This document shows positions 7,555 to 14,868 of a DNA stretch of 16,365 nt, piece by piece. Within the stretch, counting starts at the first letter, position 1. Each line of letters starts with the position of its first letter. Below the pieces are notes generated by a model, which did no database searches, was not told the origin of the DNA, and was given only the letters and a program-made list of their open reading frames with translations. The position numbers were made by a program, and so were the translations under genes. Source of the stretch: Candidatus Sulfopaludibacter sp. SbA3 (GTDB lineage Bacteria; Acidobacteriota; Terriglobia; Bryobacterales; Bryobacteraceae); assembly GCA_945861255.1 (NCBI GenBank), contig CAMAUG010000049.1:1-16365 (forward strand). Direction: 5' to 3'.

Positions 7555-8360
7555 GCCTCAGGCGCGTTGCTCTCTTCGCCTGCGCCGTAGCAGGGGCGTT
7601 CGCGCAAGAGCTCCAGTTCGCGGTAGTCCCGCGGAGTGTCATCGAACAGCGCCTGAGCGCGTTCACTCGCAAGAATGCGGATCGGGAACCAGCGCTGCGC
7701 CGTTTGTTTGAGGCGGCCGGGTGCACAGGCGACGCGCTCACGGAACAGCCGTACAAGGGTGCCAAAGAACCGAACCTCATCTGCACTCTGACGGGCGAGG
7801 TGGAATCCGAAATTCTGGTTGGCGCCCACTTCGACCTGGTCGAGAAGGGCAGCGGCGTGGTGGACAACTGGAGTGGAGCATCGCTGCTGGCGAGCCTCTA
7901 TCAGGGCCTGGCGGACGTCCCCCGGCGGCATACGTTCAGGTTCGTCGGCTTCAGTGGAGAAGAGCGAGGATTGCTGGGATCGCGCGCTTATGTTAGAGCG
8001 ATGGAAAAGACCCACGAATCGGTTGCCGCCATGGTGAACCTGGATACGCTGGGCCTGGCGGAAACCGAAGTGTGGCTGAGCCGCGCGGATCTGAATCTGG
8101 CGAAATGGCTCGGCGTCGCGGCTTCCACGATGAATTTGCCCGTGTCGGCCGTCAATGTGGACGGGGTGGGAAGCACCGATTCGGAATCGTTCAGGGCGAA
8201 AAAGATCCCCGCCATCACCATCCATTCGCTCACCACGGAGACCCTTCCTCTCTTGCATGGTCCCAAAGATCAAGTGGAAGCGATTCACATGGACCAGTAC
8301 TATCGGACATTCCGCCTGGTGCTGGCGTATTTGGCGCTGCTGGACCAACAAGTGCGGTAA
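7551..8360 (+). CDS. Secreted M28-family zinc peptidase
   Basis: 269 aa. It begins with a Sec signal peptide (MSLRRVALFACAVAGAFAQ, cleavage near AFA-QE). The M28 aminopeptidase-type metal site is visible: GAHFD (His93, Asp95), VVDNWSGAS (Asp105), SGEERGLLGS (Glu137/Glu138), VNLDTLG (Asp165) and LLHGPKD (His236). These match the usual order of two-zinc ligands and the general-base glutamate, so an active exopeptidase is likely. It would act in the periplasm or outside the cell; the substrate is unknown. The ATG overlaps the lipA stop by 4 nt. Such coupling of a secreted peptidase to lipA has no obvious functional logic and may reflect only compact transcription. Confidence 0.88.
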   Translation: MSLRRVALFACAVAGAFAQELQFAVVPRSVIEQRLSAFTRKNADREPALRRLFEAAGCTGDALTEQPYKGAKEPNLICTLTGEVESEILVGAHFDLVEKGSGVVDNWSGASLLASLYQGLADVPRRHTFRFVGFSGEERGLLGSRAYVRAMEKTHESVAAMVNLDTLGLAETEVWLSRADLNLAKWLGVAASTMNLPVSAVNVDGVGSTDSESFRAKKIPAITIHSLTTETLPLLHGPKDQVEAIHMDQYYRTFRLVLAYLALLDQQVR

Positions 8361-8424
8361 ACGCGTCACGATAGAGCCGCGCTGCAGCGAGTCAGTATTG
8401 TTTGGATAACGAGAGAATATTACC

Positions 8425-9234
8425 GTGGCCCGCTTTCGCCGTTCGGAAATCCTGATTGTTGGCTATTTCGCCTACGTCGCGGCGGTCGCGCCTTTCTACA
8501 TCGATCTCCCCTGGCGTGCATTGGCCTTGGGCGTGGTGGTAGCCGGAACCATCTTCGCCGTGAGCAAGACGGACAACGCAATGCGCGACTGGCTGCCTCT
8601 CTTGGCGACGTTGATCGCGTATCGCGAAATGGATTGGTTCGCCGCCCCAAAAAACGGGTCGCTCGAAAGGGTGTGGATCGTGTGGGACCGCTGGTTGCTG
8701 GATACGGCGGGTTGGCGAGCGGCCATCGAAAGCGCGGGCGCGCTGATCCCCGGGTATCTGGAATTGTGTTATCTGCTGGTCTACGCGGTAGCGCCGGTCG
8801 CGCTGGCGGCGTTGTTTTTCAATGGCAGCCGCTCACAGGTAGACCGCTTGTGGTTGGCGTATCTCGCCGCCACTCTTGGTTCCTACGCGTTATTTCCCTA
8901 CTTTCCCTCGGACCCTCCGCGCACGGTTTTCCCAAACCAGGATCTGCCCGCCGTGACCACGGCGCTGCGGAGTGTGAATCTTTTGATCGTGGGCGGCTAC
9001 GGCATCCATTCCAGCGTTTTCCCCAGCGCGCACGTTTCCTCGGCCCTGGGAGTGGCCTGGGCCCTGCTGGCGATGTTACGCAGACGGCGATGGATCGGTT
9101 GGGCCATGGCGGCCTACGGGTTCTCCGTCGCGGTGGCCACGGTTTACGGACGCTACCACTACGCCGCGGACGCAGCGGCCGGGATCGGGATGAGTTTGCT
9201 GGCCGTGGCGGCGCTCCAGTGGACGCGGCGCTAG
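8425..9234 (+). CDS. PAP2-superfamily membrane phosphatase/phosphotransferase (AUR1-like layout)
   Basis: 269 aa with about six hydrophobic segments (roughly 9-27, 33-47, 55-66, 108-132, 143-160, 205-218, 224-240, 250-264). PAP2 motifs occur in the second half: FPSDPPRT (160-167, Arg166 as a probable motif-1 residue), FPSAHVSSA (199-207, motif 2 with His203) and YGRYHYAADAAAG (241-253, motif 3 with His245 and Asp249). The F-P-x-x-P-P-R form and the SAH variant of SGH recall the inositolphosphotransferase/AUR1-type branch. It probably acts on a lipid phosphate or phospholipid head group at the inner membrane; the substrate cannot be inferred. The start is GTG 8425, with GAGAGA upstream. The 64-bp gap before it holds no clear promoter. 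Confidence 0.82.
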   Translation: MARFRRSEILIVGYFAYVAAVAPFYIDLPWRALALGVVVAGTIFAVSKTDNAMRDWLPLLATLIAYREMDWFAAPKNGSLERVWIVWDRWLLDTAGWRAAIESAGALIPGYLELCYLLVYAVAPVALAALFFNGSRSQVDRLWLAYLAATLGSYALFPYFPSDPPRTVFPNQDLPAVTTALRSVNLLIVGGYGIHSSVFPSAHVSSALGVAWALLAMLRRRRWIGWAMAAYGFSVAVATVYGRYHYAADAAAGIGMSLLAVAALQWTRR

Positions 9235-9239
9235 CTGCG

Positions 9240-9259
9240 CCCTGGAATCCAGGGAACTT
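9240..9259 (+). terminator. Weak terminator-like hairpin after the PAP2 gene
   Basis: CCCTGG (9240-9245), loop aat, CCAGGG (9249-9254) is a perfect 6-bp stem followed by AACTTT. The stem is short and the T-run poor, so at most a partial terminator; the next small gene starts only 40 nt later. Confidence 0.22.
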
Positions 9260-9301
9260 TCCCCGCCCGGAGTCCGTAATGATGAGCAGGGAGTGACTCG
9301 C

Positions 9302-9496
9302 GTGTTTACATTCCTGTTGTGGTGTATTCTATTCGTCCTGTGCTGGCCGCTGGCGCTTCTGGCGCTGGTGCTTTACCCGCTGGTGTGGTTGATACTGCTG
9401 CCCTTCCGCATCGTGGGGATCGCAGTGGGCGGCGCGCTTGCCCTGCTATGGGCCATGGTGACGCTACCGTTTACGATTATCCGGCGGTTGGCCTGA
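9302..9496 (+). CDS. Very hydrophobic 64-aa membrane protein
   Basis: The product starts MFTFLLWCILFVLCWPLALL and consists of two nearly continuous hydrophobic segments (about 1-29 and 34-57) with a basic end, FTIIRRLA. GTG 9302 is chosen because AGGGAG (9288-9293) lies 8 nt upstream; a GTG at 9293 would overlap that Shine-Dalgarno. The protein is likely an inner-membrane hairpin. No family is recognised. The last nine codons, including the stop, recur at 10782-10808 with only synonymous differences, which implies that this gene type exists in more than one copy in the genome and that the C-terminus is under selection. Confidence 0.65.
   Translation: MFTFLLWCILFVLCWPLALLALVLYPLVWLILLPFRIVGIAVGGALALLWAMVTLPFTIIRRLA
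9470..9496 (+). repeat. Direct repeat copy 1 (27 bp, end of the 64-aa gene)
   Basis: Encodes FTIIRRLA-stop. Matches 10782-10808 at 24 of 27 positions; the three mismatches (TTT/TTC, ATT/ATC, CGG/CGC) are all third-codon positions. Confidence 0.75.
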
Positions 9497-9753
9497 GGCA
9501 GGAAATCGGCACTGATCGATCCGGCACCAACAGGCCGTATTCGTTTGCTGCGCCAAGGCACAAAGTCCGGCGCGTCCACGCCCCGGATGGTGCGCATATC
9601 CTGGTTTGCTCATCCACCCGCCGTGGACTACACTCCCACTCTGCCCTTCGACCATCAACTGTCCACCACCGGAGCCCGCGCGCTGTCAGTCGCGGGACCA
9701 GGATTTTTTCGGTTACACTTGAATGACCGCACACAGACTCCAGGAGGCATCGC

Positions 9754-10518
9754 GTGGTGTCCGTTCGTGAGGCAGTCCGTCGCATCAAGCGCGTGATCTG
9801 CGGCCCCCAACAGCCAAGAGTTAATCCTAGGTTGGCAAGCCTGGAAAGGGTATTTCATTCGCCACCAATGACCAGGAAGCTTGTGCGGGCGATCCGCCTG
9901 ATCTCCCCCCACTTGCATTTGCGACCGACTGAAACTAGCCGCGGTATCTGGGAGTCCGATCAGAATGCGGCCTGCTGGGCCGAATACGAGTGCCTGAAGG
10001 ATGCTCTGTCGGTTCTTCCCAAACCGATGCGCGTCCTCGAAATCGGTCTCGGTCGATCGCTTGTGTTCTTCAGCAAGAAGTTCGGGTGGCAGAATTGTAA
10101 ACTTCACGCCTACGAGGCGGATGGCAAGACCACGAAATACACCAGGAATGGACCACGCTTCGAGGATTCGTTCTGCGGCACGATTTCAGAATTGCGTGGC
10201 GTACTCGACTACAACGGCATGATCAACGTGACGATCCACGACGCCAAGTCCGTCGCGATGAAGGATTTACCCGGGCCGTTTGATCTCCTCTACGGCTTCT
10301 ACACAATCGGGCTCCATTGGTCCCTGGAACACTTCTTCGATGAGGTGCTCGCGCTCATCGGGAAGACCGGCATTGCTGTATTTACTGTTTCGCGGGATTT
10401 CCGGCCGTTTCTCCGATTGCAGCAGTTGCCATACCGTCTCATCGAAAAAGATAGATGTGACGAAGAAATCGAGAAGCTGTTGATTTTAGGGCCAGTGGGC
10501 GGCACGATGAAGCCGTGA
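9754..10518 (+). CDS. SAM-dependent methyltransferase-like protein
   Basis: 254 aa. The middle has a class I methyltransferase signature: VLEIGLGRS (94-102, motif I glycine loop), LHAYEAD (117-123, motif II with an acidic residue at the strand end) and FDLLYGFYTIGLHWSLEHFF (176-195, around motif IV). An N-terminal ~90-residue section has no motif I know. The combination resembles putative sugar or small-molecule O-methyltransferases, but no substrate can be assigned. The start is GTG 9754, with an excellent AGGAGG (9742-9747) 6 nt upstream. Codon use is unlike its neighbours, with more AGA/AGG arginine and A/T-ending codons (for example cca-aga-gtt-aat-cct-agg near the start), suggesting transfer. 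It sits alone between the two copies of the 27-bp repeat. The 257 bp before it (9497-9753) shows no gene and no strong promoter. Confidence 0.68.
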   Translation: MVSVREAVRRIKRVICGPQQPRVNPRLASLERVFHSPPMTRKLVRAIRLISPHLHLRPTETSRGIWESDQNAACWAEYECLKDALSVLPKPMRVLEIGLGRSLVFFSKKFGWQNCKLHAYEADGKTTKYTRNGPRFEDSFCGTISELRGVLDYNGMINVTIHDAKSVAMKDLPGPFDLLYGFYTIGLHWSLEHFFDEVLALIGKTGIAVFTVSRDFRPFLRLQQLPYRLIEKDRCDEEIEKLLILGPVGGTMKP

Positions 10519-10781
10519 CTAGAACGACCCAAAACCTACGGTCCGGGTTCGATCATGCTTGCCGAAGCCGCCCAAACCGACAAAGCCGGGCGCGACCGTT
10601 GACTCAATTTCCACTCACGGGCGAAGTGTCTCGTCTCCCGCGATTCATCCAACATGAGCTGAATCTTCGACTGGGAATAGATGCTAAGTGCAGCTCTCGA
10701 ACTGCTGGTGGAAATATCCGCGCTTATACTCTCGCCGATCCAGGCCATGCTTTGATTCTTCCCTCCTTCGTGGGATCGCGG

Positions 10782-10808
10782 TTCACGATCATCCGCCGGT
10801 TGGCCTGA
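10782..10808 (+). pseudogene. Direct repeat copy 2: 3' remnant of a paralogue of the 64-aa membrane protein gene
   Basis: Nine codons encoding FTIIRRLA-stop, with three synonymous differences from the copy at 9470-9496. Upstream of 10782 the frame no longer encodes the hydrophobic protein, so only the tail survives. The region 10519-10835 otherwise shows nothing I can support; the open frame 10515-10808 has a random-looking composition apart from this end. Confidence 0.55.
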
Positions 10809-10835
10809 GCACAGCGAAGCTGGTATTCCAAACGG

Positions 10836-13466
10836 CTACTGAGCAGCCAGTTGCTTTAATACGAACGGCAGGATGCCGCCATGGCGGTAGTAATCCGCCT
10901 CCACCGGTGTATCCACGCGAACCCTCGCTTCAAAGGTGACGGTCTTGCCATCCAGCACCGCAGTTACACCTGCCAGCGTCTTGCCGGCGGAGTTCACGGC
11001 CGCGGAAACGCCTTCGATCGAAAACGTCTCAAGGCCCGTCAGGCCGAGTGTTTCGCGGTTCTGGCCGTCGAGGAATTGCAGCGGCAGCACGCCCATGCCC
11101 ACCAGGTTGGAGCGGTGAATGCGCTCGAAAGTTTCGGCGATCACGGCCTTCACGCCCAGCAGCAGCGTCCCCTTCGCGGCCCAATCGCGGGAGGAGCCGG
11201 TGCCGTACTCCTTGCCGGCGATGACGAACAGCGGCGTGCCTTCCCTGTGGTAACGCACTGCGGCATCGTAAATGGACATCTGCTCACCGGAAGGAACGTG
11301 CCTTGTCCAGCCGCCTTCGGTGCCCGGGGCCATCTGGTTCTTCAAGCGGATGTTGGCGAACGTGCCGCGCACCATGATTTCGTGATTGCCGCGCCGCGCT
11401 CCGTAGGAATTGAAATCGGCCGGCTTCACTCCCAGCGACAGCAGATATTCCGCGGCCGGTGTGTTCTTACCGATATTGCCGGCGGGTGAAATGTGATCGG
11501 TGGTCACCGAATCGCCCAGCATCGCCAAAACGCGCAGGCCGCTGAAATCCTTGACGTGCGTTTTCGGATCCACCATGGCATCGAAGTACGGCGCCTTCTT
11601 GATGTAAGTGGAAGCGGCGTCCCAGGCGTACTGGTCCCCGGCCGGAACCTTGATTGAGTTCCATTGGGCGTCGCCCTGGAAGACTTCTGAATATTGCTTG
11701 GCGAACATTTCGCGGCGGACGCTCTTCTTGACCGTACTCTGCACTTCTTCATTGGAGGGCCAAATATCACGCAGGAAAACGTCTTTGCCCGCCGGGTCCT
11801 GCCCGAGGGGTTCGTTGACCAGATCCATATCGACGCGGCCCGCGATGGCATAGGCCACTACCAACGGCGGCGACGCCAGGTAGTTCGCCTTCACCAACGG
11901 ATTCACGCGACCTTCGAAGTTGCGGTTGCCTGAGAGCACTGCCGCCACGGTCAACTTGCCCGCGTTCACGTTCGCGGTAACGTCCTCCGGCAGAGGGCCG
12001 CTGTTGCCGATGCAAGTGGTGCAACCGTAACCCACCAGATGGAAATTAAGCTTTTCCAGCGCGTCTACCAGGCCGGCATCTTCCAGATAATCCATCACCA
12101 CTTTCGATCCCGGCGCGAGGCTGGTCTTCACCCACGGATTCGCCGTCAAACCGCGCTCCGCGGCTTTCTTCGCCACTAAGCCCGCGGCGATCAACACGGA
12201 TGGATTCGAAGTGTTGGTGCAACTGGTGATGGCGGCGATCACGACGCTGCCGTCATGAATGGTCCCGGCCGTCTTCGGAGGGGCGCCCAATCCATCGAGG
12301 AAATTCTTCTTTACGTCCGGCAGATCAATGCGGTCCTGCGGACGCTTCGGTCCGGCCAGCGAGGGAACCACCGTGGCCAGGTCCAGGCCGAGCGTATCGC
12401 TGTACACCGGGTCCGGCGCGCCTTTCACGCGGAACAGGCCTTGCTCCTTGGCATACGCTTCCACTAGTTCGATCTGCTCCGCCGGCCGGTTGGTCATGCG
12501 CAGATATTCCAGCGATTGATCGTCGATGGGAAACACGCCGATGGTCGCGCCGTACTCCGGCGCCATGTTGGCGAGCGTCGCGCGGTCGGCCAGGCTCAGG
12601 TGATCCAGACCGTCGCCATAATATTCGACGAACTTGCCCACCACGCCTTTCTTGCGCAGCATCTGCGTGACGGTCAGCACAAGGTCGGTGGCCGTCGCGC
12701 CTTCCGGCAGCTTGCCGGACAGCTTGCATCCGATGACTTCGGGAAGCAGCATGGTCGCGGGCTGGCCGAGCATGCACGCCTCCGCCTCAATTCCACCCAC
12801 GCCCCAGCCGACTACGCCGAGGCCGTTAATCATGGTGGTGTGCGAATCCGTTCCGACCACGGTATCCGGATAGGCTTGGCCGTTTAAGGACATGACCACC
12901 GGCGCGAGATATTCCAGATTCACCTGGTGCACGATGCCTGTATCCGGCGGAACGGCGCGAAAATTCTGGAACGCGGATTGGCCCCAACGTAGAAACGCGT
13001 AGCGCTCCTGATTGCGCTGGAATTCGAGCAGCGCGTTCAATTGAAACGCATCCTTCGATCCGTAGTGATCCACTTGCACGGAGTGATCGATGACCAGGTC
13101 CACCGGCACCAGCGGATTGGCTTTCTTCGGGTCGGCGCCCATGGCCCGCAGCGCGTCGCGCATGGCGGCCAGATCGACGACGCAGGGCACGCCCGTGAAG
13201 TCCTGTAAAATGACGCGTGCGGGCCGAAAATTGATCTCCTGCGCAACCGCCTTCGTATCCCATCTGGCGGCGTATTCGATGTCGGATTTCCTGACCGTGG
13301 AGCCGTCTTCGAAGCGCAACAGATTCTCCAGCAGAATCTTGATGGAATAGGGGATTCTCTTCAGGTCGAAACCGGCCTTCTCCAGGGCAGAGAGGCGGAA
13401 AATCTCATAGGTGCGGCTGCCGACACGAAGCTCGCCGGCCGCACCAAAGGAATTCTGAATTGTCAT
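10836..13466 (-). CDS. acnA: Aconitate hydratase A
   Basis: 876 aa, slightly under the usual ~890-900. It interconverts citrate and isocitrate in the TCA cycle in the cytoplasm, using a [4Fe-4S] cluster. Cluster cysteines are in SCTNTSNPSV (C416) and GCTTCIGNSGPL (C482, C485). Other family blocks are VILQDFTGVPCVVDLAAMRD (85-104), VGTDSHTTMINGLGV (204-218), GDSVTTDHISPAG and, in the C-terminal swivel domain, YGTGSSRDWAAKG. The ATG at 13466 starts the family sequence directly (MTIQNSFGAAGELRVG), though the Shine-Dalgarno is poor. It is transcribed alone and diverges from the Uma2-type gene with a 50-bp gap; I see no convincing promoter on its side. Nothing is missing, so it should be functional. 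Confidence 0.97.
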   Translation of the reverse strand: MTIQNSFGAAGELRVGSRTYEIFRLSALEKAGFDLKRIPYSIKILLENLLRFEDGSTVRKSDIEYAARWDTKAVAQEINFRPARVILQDFTGVPCVVDLAAMRDALRAMGADPKKANPLVPVDLVIDHSVQVDHYGSKDAFQLNALLEFQRNQERYAFLRWGQSAFQNFRAVPPDTGIVHQVNLEYLAPVVMSLNGQAYPDTVVGTDSHTTMINGLGVVGWGVGGIEAEACMLGQPATMLLPEVIGCKLSGKLPEGATATDLVLTVTQMLRKKGVVGKFVEYYGDGLDHLSLADRATLANMAPEYGATIGVFPIDDQSLEYLRMTNRPAEQIELVEAYAKEQGLFRVKGAPDPVYSDTLGLDLATVVPSLAGPKRPQDRIDLPDVKKNFLDGLGAPPKTAGTIHDGSVVIAAITSCTNTSNPSVLIAAGLVAKKAAERGLTANPWVKTSLAPGSKVVMDYLEDAGLVDALEKLNFHLVGYGCTTCIGNSGPLPEDVTANVNAGKLTVAAVLSGNRNFEGRVNPLVKANYLASPPLVVAYAIAGRVDMDLVNEPLGQDPAGKDVFLRDIWPSNEEVQSTVKKSVRREMFAKQYSEVFQGDAQWNSIKVPAGDQYAWDAASTYIKKAPYFDAMVDPKTHVKDFSGLRVLAMLGDSVTTDHISPAGNIGKNTPAAEYLLSLGVKPADFNSYGARRGNHEIMVRGTFANIRLKNQMAPGTEGGWTRHVPSGEQMSIYDAAVRYHREGTPLFVIAGKEYGTGSSRDWAAKGTLLLGVKAVIAETFERIHRSNLVGMGVLPLQFLDGQNRETLGLTGLETFSIEGVSAAVNSAGKTLAGVTAVLDGKTVTFEARVRVDTPVEADYYRHGGILPFVLKQLAAQ

Positions 13467-13480
13467 GAGTTGTCTTTAGC

Positions 13481-13510
13481 TTAGCAATCCCGTGATTCCG
13501 CGCGTATAAT
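13481..13510 (+). promoter_or_regulatory. Promoter giving a leaderless transcript of the Uma2-type gene
   Basis: TTAGCA (13481-13486) and a consensus TATAAT (13505-13510) are 18 nt apart. The GTG start at 13517 lies 6 nt after the -10, exactly where transcription would begin, and there is no room for a Shine-Dalgarno. A leaderless mRNA is therefore expected. This is inferred from positions only. Confidence 0.55.
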
Positions 13511-13516
13511 CGGATC

Positions 13517-13912
13517 GTGGTCACGAAAACGCCGATGACGGTTGAGGAGTTCGATCGACTCCAGGAACCCGAAGAGCTCCGTTATGAGCTCGACGAAGGG
13601 GAGCTGATCGAGACGACCAAACCGAAGTACAATCCGCACAATCGGATTGTGCGCACAATCGACCGCGCGCTGCTCGCGTACCTGGACAAGAACCCTATCG
13701 GTGAAGTTCTCAGTTCGGATAATCTCTTCGTACTGGGTCCAACCACGAAGCGGATTCCGGACCTGTCCTTTCTCACCACGGCTCGCGTGCATCAGATCGG
13801 AGATGGCGATATTCAAGGAACCACTGCTCCGTCTTCTGAAACGCGTACTGGAGCGCCCGTAGTTCATCGTCCCTGCACTCTTCAGGCTGCCTGTGCCGGG
13901 GAAAATCCTTGA
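13517..13912 (+). pseudogene. Truncated Uma2-family (DUF820) putative nuclease
   Basis: The first 101 codons (to about 13819) match the Uma2 family: MTVEEFDRLQEPEELRYELD, GELIE, then FVLGPTTKRIPDLSFLTTAR. Uma2 proteins have a PD-(D/E)xK nuclease-like fold and are usually ~180-190 aa; many copies occur per genome in some phyla. Here the Asp of RIPDLSF (residue 82) is present, but homology stops at GDGDIQG, before the family's usual V-E-V/I-x-S-P-S motif that holds the second acidic residues. The remaining 30 codons read through a 51-bp antisense copy of the GMC dehydrogenase gene and into the ATPase remnant. The product, if made, should be inactive. The promoter and leaderless GTG start look intact, so the decay is probably recent. 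Confidence 0.75.
13817..13867 (-). repeat. 51-bp copy of an internal piece of the GMC oxidoreductase gene
   Basis: Matches 15138-15188 at 50 of 51 positions (single difference c/t at 13848) and in the same orientation. On the minus strand it encodes ELRALQYAFQKTEQWF, part of the GMC protein. It forms the exact seam between the Uma2 remnant and the ATPase remnant. Confidence 0.85.
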
Positions 13913-14081
13913 TGGGCTTCAGCGCCTTGAATCCTTCAACCGGTTTGAGGCTATACAACGCCCGGAGAAGATTGGATTTCCCGCTCTCATTGCGACCCAC
14001 TAAAGATGTGATCCTGTTGACCTTTACGGAACCGCTATTATCGGAACGAAAATTCTGATCGGCAAAGGATTCAAGCTTTAC
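13866..14081 (-). pseudogene. N-terminal remnant of an SMC/OLD-like AAA ATPase
   Basis: The minus strand encodes about 72 residues, VKLESFADQNFRS, then VNRITSLVGRNESGKSNLLR, then ALYSLKPVEGFKALKPIKDF and PRHRQPEECRDD. This is the N-terminus of an SMC/RecF/OLD-type ATPase with a complete Walker A (GRNESGKS, about residues 29-36). It then joins the 51-bp GMC fragment and is lost; no Walker B, signature motif or nuclease domain is present. The first codon is GTA, not a start. It overlaps the HigA stop in a register that would have been ATGA if the codon had been ATG, suggesting that the intact gene was once coupled to higA. No function remains; full-length relatives are often defence or DNA-repair ATPases. 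Confidence 0.65.
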
Positions 14082-14386
14082 ACCGCAGGGCGCGGCTCTG
14101 CCGTTTCACTGCGCTTTGGAATTCGCTGTATTGCCTTGCCCACTTGCTGGCGGGCTAGGTCGAGCTCATACGCGCTCTGGAGGTTCATCCAGAAATCAGC
14201 GGACATGCCGAAATACTGGCTAAGACGCAGGGCCGTGTCAGCCGTTACGTTCCGCTTTCCCGCCAGAAGTTGATAGAGGCGGTTGGGCGGCACTTCGATA
14301 ACGTCTGCCAGTTTCTTGGCCGAAAGTCCGATCTCCTCAAGCTCGTCGGCGAGGATTTCTCCGGGGTGGATGGGCGTGCGTGGCAT
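14078..14386 (-). CDS. higA: HigA-family antitoxin (XRE-type DNA-binding)
   Basis: 102 aa. It neutralises HigB and represses the operon by binding DNA. The opening PRTPIHPGEILADELEE is the HigA signature. The helix-turn-helix spans about 22-60 (LSAKKLADVIEVPPNRLYQL, then VTADTALRLSQYFG), followed by SADFWMNLQSAYELDLARQ, also characteristic. ATG 14386; the gap from higB is 17 nt. The C-terminal tail (KRSETAEPRPAV) ends at the TAA that overlaps the ATPase remnant. It appears intact and functional. Confidence 0.93.
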   Translation of the reverse strand: MPRTPIHPGEILADELEEIGLSAKKLADVIEVPPNRLYQLLAGKRNVTADTALRLSQYFGMSADFWMNLQSAYELDLARQQVGKAIQRIPKRSETAEPRPAV

Positions 14387-14403
14387 GGTCTATTCCTTTC
14401 GCT

Positions 14404-14688
14404 CTAGTGATAGTCAACAATCTCAACGCTCGACGGGCCTGGTTCATCCTTGCCCCATTTAAAACAGATGCGCCACTGGTCATTGATCCGAATGGAATAC
14501 TGCCCTTTGCGGTTTCCCTTCAGGGCTTCCAGCCGGTTGGAGTTGAGCGCGGCAAGATCGCCAAGTGAGGCCGCCGCGTCGAGAATTCTTAAACGCTTCT
14601 CAGCTTGGCGGCGAAGCGGTTCCCACTGGCGGACTTTTTCACCAGCGGCAAGACGCCCCGTGTCCCTGTCGCGATAACTCCTTATCAT
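14404..14688 (-). CDS. higB: HigB-family toxin (RelE superfamily mRNA interferase)
   Basis: 94 aa. HigB toxins cleave mRNA on the ribosome when HigA is lost. The family pattern is clear: MIRSYRDRDTGRLAAGEKVR at the start, NRLEALKGNRKGQYSIRIND (51-70), WRICFKW (72-78) and the terminal VEIVDYH. The conserved Arg, Lys and C-terminal His positions are all present, so it is probably active. It is encoded upstream of its antitoxin, the order typical of hig loci. ATG 14688, with GAGG close upstream. Confidence 0.93.
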   Translation of the reverse strand: MIRSYRDRDTGRLAAGEKVRQWEPLRRQAEKRLRILDAAASLGDLAALNSNRLEALKGNRKGQYSIRINDQWRICFKWGKDEPGPSSVEIVDYH

Positions 14689-14703
14689 CCAGCCTCATGC
14701 ACC

Positions 14704-14732
14704 ATTATAGATGAGTGACGTCAAGCGTACAC
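14704..14732 (-). promoter_or_regulatory. higBA promoter with an internal palindrome
   Basis: The minus strand carries a consensus TATAAT (14704-14709), placing the start of transcription about 8-10 nt before the higB ATG; the -35 (near 14726-14732) is weak. A perfect palindrome TGACGTCA (14716-14723) lies between the boxes and is a plausible HigA operator, consistent with known hig autoregulation. Operator function is inference. Confidence 0.45.
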
Positions 14733-14837
14733 ATTTACACCATGCCCCGCCTGGCGCCGGTGCGTTGGGAAGGCCGGGCAGAGAGCCGTGTAGTCGCCAA
14801 CCCACGGAAACTGTTGGGCTGTCACGTGAGCGTACTT

Positions 14838-14858
14838 CCGTCCGCGCAAGCCGGACGG
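14838..14858 (-). terminator. GC-rich hairpin 11 bp after the GMC gene stop
   Basis: CCGTCCG (14838-14844), a 7-nt loop, CGGACGG (14852-14858): a perfect 7-bp GC stem just past the GMC stop on the minus strand. No T-run follows, so it may terminate weakly or protect the 3' end. The rest of 14733-14868 shows nothing I can support. Confidence 0.35.
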
Positions 14859-14868
14859 CACTTGCCGC

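Noticed and set aside
7527..8369. Minus-strand frame of 280 codons opposite the M28 peptidase
   Set aside because: Mirror of a real gene; His/Arg/Gln-rich with no domain pattern.
10515..10808. 97-codon plus-strand frame after the methyltransferase gene
   Set aside because: The translation has no recognisable domain or start context; only the last eight residues (FTIIRRLA) are meaningful, as a remnant of another gene.
9470..10808. The two 27-bp copies as a transposon target-site duplication
   Set aside because: Too long and too diverged for a fresh target duplication, differences are strictly synonymous, and no transposase or terminal inverted repeats are present.
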